DNA of 64,000 nt from Cellulomonas wangsupingiae (lineage in GTDB: Bacteria; Actinomycetota; Actinomycetes; Actinomycetales; Cellulomonadaceae). Positions 15,873 through 24,071 of the stretch are shown here, one piece after another. The number at the start of each line of letters is the position of its first letter. The first letter of the stretch is position 1. The DNA lies in assembly GCF_024508275.1 (NCBI RefSeq), contig NZ_CP101989.1, positions 3,100,001 through 3,164,000 of the forward strand. The letters are read 5' to 3'. Below the pieces are notes generated by a model that ran no database searches, was not told the DNA's origin, and saw only the letters and a program-made list of their open reading frames with translations. Both the position numbers and the translations under genes were made by a program.

Positions 15873-17135
15873 TCATGCGCCCACCCCGGTACGCGCCGCG
15901 AGCCGTTCCCATCCCGCGCCGGTGCGCACGGCGCCGTGCTCGGTGACCTCGACGGCCGTCGTGACGCGCAGGGCGCCGTCGTCCCGCCGGTCGACGACGG
16001 CGACCTCGGCCAGGTAGCGGCGCCCCGTGTCGGGCGCCCGCCGGACGCGGCGGACGTGCAGCACCGCGTCGACGGCGCTGGCTGCCTGGGCCGCCAGCGC
16101 ACCGCGGTCGAGGCCGGCGAGGGCGGCGAGGGCCTCGAGACGTGCGGGGACGTCGCCCGCCGTGTTGGCGTGCAGCGTGGCGCACCCGCCCTCGTGACCC
16201 GTGTTGAGCGCCGCCAGGACGTCGCGCACCTCGGCGCCGCGGCACTCGCCCAGCACGATGCGGTCCGGCCGCATGCGCAGCGCCTGCCGCACGAGGTCCG
16301 CGAGGTCGACCCCACCGGCACCGTCGACGTTCGCCGGCCGGGTCGTCAGGCGCACGACGTGCGGGTGGTCCGCGACGAGCTCGCCGGCCTCCTCGACCAG
16401 CACGATGCGCTCGTCGTGCGGGACCAGCGACAGCAGGGCCGCGAGCAAGGTCGTCTTGCCGGCTCCGGTGGCGCCGGACACCAGCAGGTTGGCGCGCGAG
16501 CCGACCAGACCGTGCAGGACGGGCACCAGCGCGGGGGCGACGGCACCGGCTGCCGTGAGATCACGCAGCGTGAACGCGCGCGGCCGCACGACGCGCAGGC
16601 TCAGGACCGTGCACGGCCCAGCGAGCGGAGGCAGGACCGCGTGGAGCCGCGTGCCGTCCGGCAGCCGTGCGTCCGCCGTCGGCGCGGCGTCGTCGAGCCG
16701 GCGTCCCGCAGCGGCCGCGAGGCGCACGGCGAGCGCGCGGACGTCCGCGGGACCCCCGAGGTCCACGTCGACGCGGACGAGTGCACCCGTGTGCTCGACC
16801 CAGACGTCGCACGGCCCGTTGACCAGCACGTCCGTGACCGCCGGGTCGTCGAGCCACTCCTGCAGCGCCCCCGCCCCGAAGACCTCGTCCGCGACCGCGC
16901 GCACCGTCTCGGCGAGCGGCACGGGTCCCAGCAGGGTGCCGTGGGCGCGCAGGGCCCCGTCGACCAGGGCCGCGAGACCCGCCGGGTCGGGCGGGCGCGT
17001 GCGCAGCGCCTCGCGCACGCGCGCGAGGACCGCCCCCGGCACGGCACGACGGGCGGGCGCAGCGCTGCGCAGCCCGCCGACGACCCTGCTCCCGCCCACG
17101 CCGGCCGCCCCCGCCCGCACGAGCCCGTCGTTCAC
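15873..17135 (-). CDS. cpaF: TadA/CpaF-family pilus assembly ATPase
   Basis: A 420-residue secretion ATPase that powers pilus assembly. The N-terminal domain includes TDVLVNGPCDVWVEH. Walker A is SGATGAGKTTLL (Lys227), followed by the VEEAGELV Asp-box region and MRPDRIVLGECRGAEV (Walker B region and Arg fingers), then a conserved GHEGGCATLHAN His box. GTG 17135 overlaps the upstream ssd stop (GTGA); the long frame upstream to 18101 is spurious. Confidence 0.92.
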   Translation of the reverse strand: MNDGLVRAGAAGVGGSRVVGGLRSAAPARRAVPGAVLARVREALRTRPPDPAGLAALVDGALRAHGTLLGPVPLAETVRAVADEVFGAGALQEWLDDPAVTDVLVNGPCDVWVEHTGALVRVDVDLGGPADVRALAVRLAAAAGRRLDDAAPTADARLPDGTRLHAVLPPLAGPCTVLSLRVVRPRAFTLRDLTAAGAVAPALVPVLHGLVGSRANLLVSGATGAGKTTLLAALLSLVPHDERIVLVEEAGELVADHPHVVRLTTRPANVDGAGGVDLADLVRQALRMRPDRIVLGECRGAEVRDVLAALNTGHEGGCATLHANTAGDVPARLEALAALAGLDRGALAAQAASAVDAVLHVRRVRRAPDTGRRYLAEVAVVDRRDDGALRVTTAVEVTEHGAVRTGAGWERLAARTGVGA

Positions 17136-17842
17136 GCCGGGAGCCCGAGCCGGCGGGCGACGGCCGCAGCGGAGCGGGCCGCCGGACCCCGCCCTCCCGG
17201 TCCGGTCCGCTCGGCGCGCGTCGCCAGGGCACGGTCGCGACGCGCCACGTGCCAGACGTCGAGCCCGCTGGCGTCGGCGACGTCGGCCGCGGCCAGCGAG
17301 GCGCGCGGGCCCCCCTGCACGACGAGCCCGCACGCCGTCGCGGCCTCGTCGAGGCGCGGCCGCAGGGCGAGGGCCCCGGCGACGCTGCGCAGGTCGGGGC
17401 GTGCGACCACGGCCACGGCGTCGCACGCGGCCAGGGGCGCGTCGCCGTCGACGACGGTGCCCCGGTCGAGGTCGAGGACCAACGCCCCGACCTCGCAGGC
17501 CAGAGCGTGCAGGACGTCGACACGTACGCCCGCGTCGACGGGCGCGGGCCGGGTGCGATCGGCCGAGAGCACGGCGCACGAGCCCCAGCGCGGCAGCAGC
17601 GCGACGACGTCGGCTCCGCGGACGTCCCCGCCGGCGCCGCGCAGGTCCGGCCAGCGCGCGCCGTCCACCTCCTCGACGCCCACGACGACGTCGAGGCCGC
17701 CGGCGCCCCGGTCGAGGTCGACGAGGACGGTGGAGGTGGTGCGCGACAGGTGGCGCGCGAGCAGCGCGGCCAGCGTGGACGCCCCGACCCCGCCGGCCGC
17801 CCCGACGACCCCGACCACCAGTGCCCTGCGACCTCGCTCCAC
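17132..17842 (-). CDS. CpaE/Ssd-like MinD-family protein of the pilus locus
   Basis: A 236-residue P-loop protein, first gene of the pilus operon. It begins LVVGVVGAAGGVGASTLAAL, a deviant Walker A of the MinD/CpaE group (GxxGGVGAS, lacking the usual lysine next to the Gly), and contains VLVDLDRGAGGLDVVVG. It matches the septum-site-determining protein (Ssd, Rv3660c) found upstream of cpaF in actinobacteria. GTG 17842 has GGAGG six bases before it. It probably localises the pilus machine; ATPase activity is doubtful because of the altered P-loop. Confidence 0.8.
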   Translation of the reverse strand: MERGRRALVVGVVGAAGGVGASTLAALLARHLSRTTSTVLVDLDRGAGGLDVVVGVEEVDGARWPDLRGAGGDVRGADVVALLPRWGSCAVLSADRTRPAPVDAGVRVDVLHALACEVGALVLDLDRGTVVDGDAPLAACDAVAVVARPDLRSVAGALALRPRLDEAATACGLVVQGGPRASLAAADVADASGLDVWHVARRDRALATRAERTGPGGRGPAARSAAAVARRLGLPA

Positions 17843-18046
17843 GGCATGCCTCCGTCCGTCGCGGGTGGACCCCCGCGTCGGCCGACTCTGTCGTCCCGGG
17901 ACCGGCCGCGGGCGACGACCGTCGACATCTGTGGACGCGCCGAGCGTGCGGAGGGCTGGGGACGGCTCGGCACGCGTCCGCGGCCGCGCGGGGCTCCCGC
18001 GTCCACAGGCGGGTGACGGCGCAACATGCCGGACACCCGGGCCCCC

Positions 18047-18052
18047 TACAGT
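18047..18052 (+). promoter_or_regulatory. Candidate -10 for a leaderless acetamidase transcript
   Basis: TACAGT lies 8 bp before the ATG at 18061 and no ribosome site is present, so transcription would begin at or next to the start codon. No clear -35 was seen in the divergent region. Confidence 0.35.
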
Positions 18053-18060
18053 CCCCGACC

Positions 18061-19143
18061 ATGCTGCTCGACCCCGGTACCGGCCCCGTCCGCGCCGCCA
18101 CCTACCTGCCGTCGACCCCCGGGAACGTCCTGTGGGGCCGGCTGCCCTGCGCCACGGACACGCCCGTCCTGTCGGTGGACCCCGGCACCGAGGTCACGAT
18201 CGACACGCTGAGCCACGAGGGCCTGCTGGAGGACCAGGGCCGCGACCCGCGCGCGTTCTTCGGTGCGCACGGCCTGACCGACGTCCTGGCCGACGCGATC
18301 GCGCTCGCCGCGTCCGACCACCCCCACGATCCGCACGTCGACGGTCCTCACGTCGTCACCGGGCCCGTCGCGGTGCGCGGTGCCCGGCCCGGCGACGTCC
18401 TCGCGGTCACGGTCGTCGAGACCCTGCCGCGCGTCCCCTACGGGGTGATCTCGAACCGCCACGGCCGCGGTGCGCTGCCCGGCGAGATGCCCGAGGACGG
18501 CGCCGAGGTCGTCAGCGTCCTGGCCCGCCTGGACCAGCGCGGGACGCGGGCCGTGATGCCCCGGGCGGCGGGCAGCGACCGCACCGTGTCGTTCCCCCTG
18601 GCGCCGTTCCCGGGGATCGTGGGCGTCGCCGTCGCGGGCGACGAGCGACCGCACTCCGTGCCACCGGGAGCGCACGGCGGCAACCTCGACATCAACCTGC
18701 TGCAGGCCGGCGCGACGCTGTACCTGCCGGTGCAGGTGGACGACGCGCTCGCGTACGTCGGCGACCCGCACTTCGCGCAGGGGGACGGGGAGGTGGCGCT
18801 GACGGCGCTGGAGGCGTCGCTGCGGGTCACGTTGCGGTTCGACCTGCTCCCCCGTCCCGACGCCGTCGCAGAGCTCGGTCCCCTGACCGGGCCGCTGCTG
18901 CGCACGGCCGAGCACCTCGTCCCCACGGGCCTCGACGCGGACCTCGACGAGGCGCTGCGCAAGTGCGTGCGCGCCGCGCTGGACCTGCTGCAGGCGCGGT
19001 TCGGCATGGACCGGGCCCACGCGCTCGCGTACCTGTCGGCCGCCACGGACTTCGACGTGTCCCAGGTGGTCGACCGGGTGACGGGCGTCCACGCGCGGAT
19101 CCGGCTGGCCGACCTCGAGGAGCCGGAGGGGACGCGCGCATGA
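18061..19143 (+). CDS. Acetamidase/formamidase family amidohydrolase
   Basis: A 360-residue member of the acetamidase/formamidase family (FmdA/AmdA), which hydrolyses small amides to ammonia and acid. Seen: PSTPGNVLWGRLP, VDPGTEVTIDTLSHEG, ISNRHGRGALPGE and GGNLDINLLQAGATLYLPVQ with the metal-site region around PHFAQGDGEVALTALE. ATG 18061 starts the conserved region; the longer frame upstream is antisense to cpaF/ssd. It overlaps the amidase gene by ATGA. Its position at the head of the purine locus suggests an amide from purine or oxalurate breakdown as substrate, which is inference. Confidence 0.88.
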   Translation: MLLDPGTGPVRAATYLPSTPGNVLWGRLPCATDTPVLSVDPGTEVTIDTLSHEGLLEDQGRDPRAFFGAHGLTDVLADAIALAASDHPHDPHVDGPHVVTGPVAVRGARPGDVLAVTVVETLPRVPYGVISNRHGRGALPGEMPEDGAEVVSVLARLDQRGTRAVMPRAAGSDRTVSFPLAPFPGIVGVAVAGDERPHSVPPGAHGGNLDINLLQAGATLYLPVQVDDALAYVGDPHFAQGDGEVALTALEASLRVTLRFDLLPRPDAVAELGPLTGPLLRTAEHLVPTGLDADLDEALRKCVRAALDLLQARFGMDRAHALAYLSAATDFDVSQVVDRVTGVHARIRLADLEEPEGTRA

Positions 19144-20711
19144 GGACCGACCCCCCGCCCGGCCTGCTCGCGGCCGTCCGCGCCTACGAGCGGGCCCTCG
19201 GCACGGACGACCTGGACGCCCTCGACCGGCTGTTCGCCCCCGGCCCGCAGACGCTGCGGGGCGACGCGGGCGGTCTGCTGGTCGGGCACGACGAGATCGC
19301 GGCCTTCCGCGGGGCGCGCGGCGGGGCGCCGGAGCGTCGGCTCGTGGAGGTGCACGTGCGCACGGCCGACGACGACCACGCGCTGGTCGTCGCGGTGACC
19401 GAGCTGCTGCGCGGCGGCCGGGGTCAGCAGACCCAGCTGTGGGAGCGCACCGCCGAGGGCTGGGTGGTGGCGGCCGCGCACGTGCACGCGCCGGCGCCGG
19501 CGTTCGACCCCCGGGTGTGGCGCGTCCTCGGCGACCCCCTCGTCACGGGCAGCGCCGACGGCCCGCTGGCGCGGCGCACCGTCGCGGTCAAGGACCTCTA
19601 CGCGGTGGCCGGTCAGCGCGTCGGTGTCGGCAACCCGACGTGGCTCGACGGGGCGGACGTCGAGCCGGCGCACGCCCCCGCGGTCGCGCGCCTCCTGACG
19701 GCGGGGGCCGACGTGCGCGGCATCGCACGCACCGACGAGCTCGCGTACTCCCTCGCGGGCACCAACACGCACACCGGCGCCCCGCCCAACCCCCGGGCGC
19801 CCGGCCGGGTGCCCGGGGGGTCGTCCTCGGGCTCCGCCGCAGCCGTGGCGCTGGGGCAGGCGGACGTCGGGCTGGGCACCGACACCGGCGGGTCCGTCCG
19901 CGTCCCGGCGTCGTACCAGGGCCTGTACGGGGTGCGCACGACGCACGGAGCCGTGCCCACGACCGGTGTGGTGCCCCTCGCTCCGTCGTTCGACACGGTC
20001 GGCTGGCTGACGCGCGACGCCGACCTCCTGGCCGCCGTCGGCGACGTGCTCCTCCCGCCCGACCTCGCCGCCGGCACCTGGTCGCCCCGCCTCCTCGTCA
20101 GCCCTGACCTGCTGGCGCTCGCGCAGGACGACGTCGCCGCGCGGGTGGGCGCCTTCGCCGCCGCCGCCGGGGCGACGGCGAGCGACGCGTGGCGGACCGT
20201 CGACGTCGACGCGTGGGCCGAGGTGTTCCGCGTGCGGCAGGCGTGGGAGGCGTGGCGGGCGCACGGCGCCTGGGTGCGCGCGCACCCGGGCGCCCTGGGG
20301 TCCGACGTCGCCGGCCGGTTCGCCGTGGCGTCCCGCGTCGACGACGCCACGGGCGGGGCCGCCGGCGAGCGCCGGGACGCGATCCGCGCGCAGGTGCTCG
20401 ACCTCCTCGGCGACGACGTGCTCGTCGTCCCGGCCGCCGCGTCGGTCGCCCCGCGGCCGGTCCCGGCCGAGCTGGAGGCCGTGCGCGCCGCCACCCTGCG
20501 CCTGACGTGCGTCGCGGGTCTCGGCGGCCTGCCGGCCGTCGTCCTGCCCACGCGCCACGAGGCCGGGTCGACCTCTCACGCACCGGAGGGCGGGGCGCTG
20601 CCCGAGCCGGGGCGACGGGCACCGTTCCCCGTGGGCGCCTGCCTCCTGGCCGCACCCGGCCGGGACCGCGCGCTGCTCGCCCTGGCGCGCGAGCTCGCCG
20701 CCAGGCTGTGA
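19140..20711 (+). CDS. AtzH (DUF3225)-AtzE-type amidase fusion
   Basis: A 523-residue protein joining two families. Residues 1-120 are an AtzH/HpxZ-like SnoaL-fold domain (ends QQTQLWERTAEGWVVAAAHVH). Residues 130-523 are an amidase-signature enzyme with the Ser-cisSer-Lys triad: Lys151 in VAVKDLYAV, serines in GGSSSGSAAA (228-232) and the nucleophile Ser252 in GTDTGGSVRVPAS. Separate homologues (HpxZ and HpxY in Klebsiella, AtzH and AtzE in triazine degraders) act together on oxalurate or carboxybiuret-like substrates. Translationally coupled to the acetamidase gene. Residues near 480 contain a low-complexity insert. Confidence 0.88.
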   Translation: MRTDPPPGLLAAVRAYERALGTDDLDALDRLFAPGPQTLRGDAGGLLVGHDEIAAFRGARGGAPERRLVEVHVRTADDDHALVVAVTELLRGGRGQQTQLWERTAEGWVVAAAHVHAPAPAFDPRVWRVLGDPLVTGSADGPLARRTVAVKDLYAVAGQRVGVGNPTWLDGADVEPAHAPAVARLLTAGADVRGIARTDELAYSLAGTNTHTGAPPNPRAPGRVPGGSSSGSAAAVALGQADVGLGTDTGGSVRVPASYQGLYGVRTTHGAVPTTGVVPLAPSFDTVGWLTRDADLLAAVGDVLLPPDLAAGTWSPRLLVSPDLLALAQDDVAARVGAFAAAAGATASDAWRTVDVDAWAEVFRVRQAWEAWRAHGAWVRAHPGALGSDVAGRFAVASRVDDATGGAAGERRDAIRAQVLDLLGDDVLVVPAAASVAPRPVPAELEAVRAATLRLTCVAGLGGLPAVVLPTRHEAGSTSHAPEGGALPEPGRRAPFPVGACLLAAPGRDRALLALARELAARL

Positions 20712-20782
20712 CCCGCGCCCGCGCGACGCGACGTCGCGGACGCCGGCCCCCGACCACCGGGTGCGCACATGTTCACGCTGCT

Positions 20783-20796
20783 GAAACAACCGTTTC
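20783..20796. promoter_or_regulatory. GAAAC-N4-GTTTC dyad upstream of uraD
   Basis: The 14 bp GAAACAACCGTTTC is a dyad 54 bp upstream of the uraD start. The same pattern occurs at 24044, 33558 and (one mismatch) 34344. A TACGGT -10-like element at 20819-20824 follows. It is proposed as an operator of the RpiR-family regulator encoded at 26578. Confidence 0.55.
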
Positions 20797-20849
20797 CCTC
20801 GGTGACACATCGCCCGCCTACGGTCGGCCGCAGGTGAGAGGACACGTGG

Positions 20850-21392
20850 ATGCTGCTGGAGGAGTTCGACACGCTGCCGTCCGCGGACGCGCAGGCGCTC
20901 GTGCGGGCGTGCGCCGACGTGCCGTGGTGGGCCGACGCGGTCGTGGCGGGGCGCCCGTACCGGTCGGTCGCGGCGCTGCGGGAGCACGCCGCGCAGCAGG
21001 CGCTGGCCTGGTCGCACGCGGACGTGGAGCGGGCGCTGGCCGACCACCCGCGCATCGGTGAGCGGCACCGGTCGGCCGGGCGCTCGGCCGCGATGTCGGC
21101 ACGCGAGCAGTCGGGGGTCGAGGCGTCTGACGCGGACGTGGCCGCCCGCCTGGCCGACGGCAACGCGCGGTACGAGGAGCGGTTCGGCCGCGTCTACCTC
21201 GTGCGTGCCGCCGGCCGCAGCAGCGCCGAGATCCTCGCGCTGCTCGAGCAGCGCCTGACGCACGACGACCTGACCGAGGCGGAGGTCACGGCCCAGCAGC
21301 TGCGCGAGATCGCCGCGCTGCGCCTGACGGGCCTGGTCACGGCCGCGGCCGTCGACGGCGTCCACGCGCGCGCCACGGAGCCCGTCGCATGA
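20850..21392 (+). CDS. uraD: OHCU decarboxylase
   Basis: A 180-residue enzyme that decarboxylates 2-oxo-4-hydroxy-4-carboxy-5-ureidoimidazoline to (S)-allantoin. The catalytic His is in ADHPRIGERH, and the family motif RYEERFGRVYLVRAAGRSS is complete, followed by the C-terminal helix AEVTAQQLREIAALRL. GAGAGG precedes the ATG. First gene of the urate branch; it overlaps uraH by ATGA. The uraD-uraH-uricase order gives the complete three-step route from urate to allantoin. Confidence 0.95.
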   Translation: MLLEEFDTLPSADAQALVRACADVPWWADAVVAGRPYRSVAALREHAAQQALAWSHADVERALADHPRIGERHRSAGRSAAMSAREQSGVEASDADVAARLADGNARYEERFGRVYLVRAAGRSSAEILALLEQRLTHDDLTEAEVTAQQLREIAALRLTGLVTAAAVDGVHARATEPVA

Positions 21393-21709
21393 CCACCTGC
21401 TCGACCCACGTGCTCGACGCGGTGGCCGGCCGGCCCGCCGTCGGCCTGGACGTCACGCTCCTGGACGCAGAGGGCACGGTCCTCGAGAGCCGTCGCACCG
21501 ACGACGACGGTCGCGTGCGCTGGGCCGCCACGCTCGCGACGGGCACGTACGTCCTGCGCTACGCCACGGCCGCCTGGTTCGCGGCCGCGGGGGTCGCGAC
21601 GGTGCACGCGGCGGTCCACCTCGAGGTCCTCGTCGACGACGCCGAGCCGCACTACCACCTGGCTCTGCTGCTGAGCCCGTTCGCCTGCACGACGTACCGA
21701 GGGAGCTGA
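21389..21709 (+). CDS. uraH: 5-hydroxyisourate hydrolase (transthyretin-like)
   Basis: A 106-residue transthyretin-family hydrolase that opens 5-hydroxyisourate to OHCU. It starts with STHVLDAVAGRPAVGLDVTL and ends with the diagnostic YRGS tetrapeptide. An active-site His is also in PHYHLALLLSP. Length is normal. It is coupled to uraD by a 4-bp overlap and lies 3 bp before the uricase gene. Confidence 0.96.
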   Translation: MTTCSTHVLDAVAGRPAVGLDVTLLDAEGTVLESRRTDDDGRVRWAATLATGTYVLRYATAAWFAAAGVATVHAAVHLEVLVDDAEPHYHLALLLSPFACTTYRGS

Positions 21710-21712
21710 CGT

Positions 21713-22615
21713 ATGGCCGTGGGAGAGGTCGTGCTGGGATCGAACCAGTACGGGAAGGCCGAGGTGCGGCTCGTGCGGGTCACGCGCGACACCCCGGTGC
21801 ACGAGATCGAGGACCTCACGGTCACCACGCAGCTGCGCGGCGACTTCGCGGCCTGCCACACCACCGGCGACAACGCCCAGGTCGTCGCCACGGACACGCA
21901 GAAGAACACCGTGTACGCGTTCGCCCGGCAGTTCGGCGTCGGGTCGCCCGAGCGGTTCCTGCTGCGGCTGGCACGTCACTTCGTCGACGGGTTCGACCAG
22001 GTGACGGGTGGGCGGTTCGCGGCCGACGTGCACGCGTGGGACCGCATCGCGGTGGACGGCGAGCCGCACGACCACGCGTTCGTCCGCACGGGCCGCGAGA
22101 CGCGCCGCACGGTCGTGCAGGTCGACGGCGACGACGTCCACGTGGTCTCGGGCTTCACGGGGGCGACGGTGCTGAAGTCGACGGGCTCGGAGTTCTGGGG
22201 CTTCCCGCGCGACGCGTACACGACGCTGCCGGAGACCAAGGACCGCGTCCTGGCGACCTCGGTGACCGCGTGGTGGCGGTGGGCGGACCCGGACGTGGAC
22301 TTCGAGGCCCGCTACCCCGTGGTGCGCGACCTGCTGCTGGCGACGTTCGCGCAGGTGCACTCGCTGGCGCTGCAGCACACGATCTTCGAGATGGGCAGGG
22401 CCGTCCTGGAGGCGTGCGACGACGTGGCCGAGGTGCGGCTGTCGTGCCCCAACAAGCACCACTTCCTCGTCGACCTCGAGCCCTTCGGCCTGGACAACCC
22501 GAACGAGGTCTTCTACGCCGCCGACCGTCCCTACGGCCTCATCGAGGCCGACGTGCGACGCGAGGGCGATCCGCCGGTGCCGCACGTGTGGGCGTCCGTG
22601 CCCGGGTTCGTCTGA
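21713..22615 (+). CDS. uox: Urate oxidase (uricase, cofactor-free)
   Basis: A 300-residue uricase that oxidises urate to 5-hydroxyisourate with O2. The catalytic set is present: Lys15 in NQYGKAEVRL, Thr60 in VVATDTQKNTVYA and His249 in SCPNKHHFLVDL. The substrate-binding region KSTGSEFWGFPRD is intact. ATG 21713 is 3 bp after the uraH stop with GGGAGC upstream. The O2 requirement contrasts with the anaerobic nrdDG system elsewhere in the window. Confidence 0.97.
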   Translation: MAVGEVVLGSNQYGKAEVRLVRVTRDTPVHEIEDLTVTTQLRGDFAACHTTGDNAQVVATDTQKNTVYAFARQFGVGSPERFLLRLARHFVDGFDQVTGGRFAADVHAWDRIAVDGEPHDHAFVRTGRETRRTVVQVDGDDVHVVSGFTGATVLKSTGSEFWGFPRDAYTTLPETKDRVLATSVTAWWRWADPDVDFEARYPVVRDLLLATFAQVHSLALQHTIFEMGRAVLEACDDVAEVRLSCPNKHHFLVDLEPFGLDNPNEVFYAADRPYGLIEADVRREGDPPVPHVWASVPGFV

Positions 22616-22625
22616 GGCGGCCTCG

Positions 22626-24014
22626 ATGACGACGACGGCCCCGGCCGGCCGGCCGGCGACGAGCAGCCCCGCGCCCGGTGACCTGGTCGCCGCGGTCCGC
22701 GGGCGCCAGGTGCTCGTCGACGGGGCGCTGCGCCCCGCGACCCTGCGCGTCGTCGACGGCCGGGTGTCGGCCGTCGACGCGTACGACGCACCCGTCGAGG
22801 GCCCGGTGCTCACCGCCCCCGACCACGCGTACGTCCTGCCGGGCGTCGTGGACACGCACGTGCACGTCAACGAGCCGGGCCGCACGGCGTGGGAGGGGTT
22901 CGCGTCGGCCACGCGGGCGGCGGCGCTCGGCGGGGTCACGACGCTCGTCGACATGCCGCTCAACAGCATCCCTCCGACGACGACCACGGCCGGCCTGGCC
23001 GCCAAGCGCCGCGCGACGACCGGGCAGCTGTCGGTGGACGTGGCCCTGTGGGGCGGTGCCGTGCCCGGCAACCTCGACGACCTGCGTCCGTTGTGGGACG
23101 CGGGCGTCATGGGCTTCAAGTGCTTCCTGTCGCCGTCGGGCGTCGACGAGTTCCCGCCGCTCGGCCCCGCCGGCTTCGAGGCGGCCCTGCGGACGGTGGC
23201 GGCGTTCGACGGGCTGGTCATCGTCCACGCCGAGGACCCGACCGTGCTCGCGGGCGCCCCGGTGCGGCCGGGCGGGTCGTACCGGGACTTCGTCGCGTCG
23301 CGTCCGCACGAGGCCGAGACGGCCGCGATCGCCCGCGTCGTCGCCGGTGCGCGCGCGACCGGCTGCCGCGTGCACGTCCTGCACCTGTCGAGCGCCCGCG
23401 CGCTGGACCTGCTCGCCGACGCGCGCGCCGAGGGTCTGCCGGTGACGGTCGAGACGTGCCCGCACTACCTGACCTTCGACGCCGGGGCGATCCCCGACGC
23501 GTCTCCGGCGCACAAGTGCTGCCCGCCGATCCGCGACGCGGGCAACCGTGAGGCGCTGTGGGACGGCCTGCGCGCGGGTGTCATCGACGTCGTCGTCACC
23601 GACCACTCCCCCGCGACGGCGCAGGAGAAGCTGCGCGGCGACGGGGACCTGCAGCAGGCGTGGGGTGGGGTCGCGGGCCTGCAGGTCGGGTTCCAGGCGG
23701 TCGCGCACGGCGCCGCGGCCCGCGGCATCGAGATCGCGCAGGTCAGCCGGTGGATGTCGACGTCCACGGCGGACCTCGTCGGGCTCGGCCACAAGGGCCG
23801 GCTGGCACCCGGCGCGGACGCGGACGTGCTGGTGCTCGACCCGCGCACCCCGTGGCACGTCGACGCCCGCACGCTGGCCCACCGGAACCCGATCAGCGCG
23901 TACGACGGCGTCGAGCTGTCCGCCTCGGTCGCCGCCACGGTGCTGCGGGGGCGGGTCGTCGTGCGGGACGGTGCCGTGACCGCCGGGACCGGCCGGCTGC
24001 TGAGGCGCGCGTGA
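22626..24014 (+). CDS. allB: Allantoinase
   Basis: A 462-residue dinuclear-metal amidohydrolase that converts allantoin to allantoate. Metal ligands: His78 and His80 in VDTHVHVNEPG, the carboxylated Lys165 in GFKCFLSP, then IVHAEDP, VHVLHLSSA and VVTDHSPA. The N-terminus has an extra 20-residue Ala/Pro-rich tail before the family start, so translation may begin slightly later. It is 10 bp after the uricase gene. A promoter and operator follow it before pucG. Confidence 0.95.
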   Translation: MTTTAPAGRPATSSPAPGDLVAAVRGRQVLVDGALRPATLRVVDGRVSAVDAYDAPVEGPVLTAPDHAYVLPGVVDTHVHVNEPGRTAWEGFASATRAAALGGVTTLVDMPLNSIPPTTTTAGLAAKRRATTGQLSVDVALWGGAVPGNLDDLRPLWDAGVMGFKCFLSPSGVDEFPPLGPAGFEAALRTVAAFDGLVIVHAEDPTVLAGAPVRPGGSYRDFVASRPHEAETAAIARVVAGARATGCRVHVLHLSSARALDLLADARAEGLPVTVETCPHYLTFDAGAIPDASPAHKCCPPIRDAGNREALWDGLRAGVIDVVVTDHSPATAQEKLRGDGDLQQAWGGVAGLQVGFQAVAHGAAARGIEIAQVSRWMSTSTADLVGLGHKGRLAPGADADVLVLDPRTPWHVDARTLAHRNPISAYDGVELSASVAATVLRGRVVVRDGAVTAGTGRLLRRA

Positions 24015-24043
24015 CCCAGGGCGCACCTGGCCGAAACCTCGGT

Positions 24044-24064
24044 GAAACGGCCGTTTCGTAGCGT
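24044..24064 (+). promoter_or_regulatory. Operator-promoter of pucG: perfect palindrome next to TAGCGT
   Basis: GAAACGGCCGTTTC (24044-24057) is a perfect 14-bp palindrome. One base later a TAGCGT -10 (24059-24064) is followed by 7 bp and the pucG ATG, so the transcript is probably leaderless. The xdhC promoter at 33551-33571 has exactly the same geometry in the other direction. Confidence 0.6.
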
Positions 24065-24071
24065 GCCGCCC

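Noticed and set aside
20562..20580. A 19-bp near copy (one mismatch) of 10500-10518
   Set aside because: One of the copies lies inside the amidase coding sequence; a single 18/19 match in GC-biased DNA can arise by chance.
14871..20711. Very long open frame (1946 codons) over the pilus genes and amidase
   Set aside because: Only its last 524 codons (from 19140) encode a recognisable protein; the rest is antisense to cpaF, tadB and ssd and has Arg/Pro-rich low-complexity translation typical of shadow frames at high GC.
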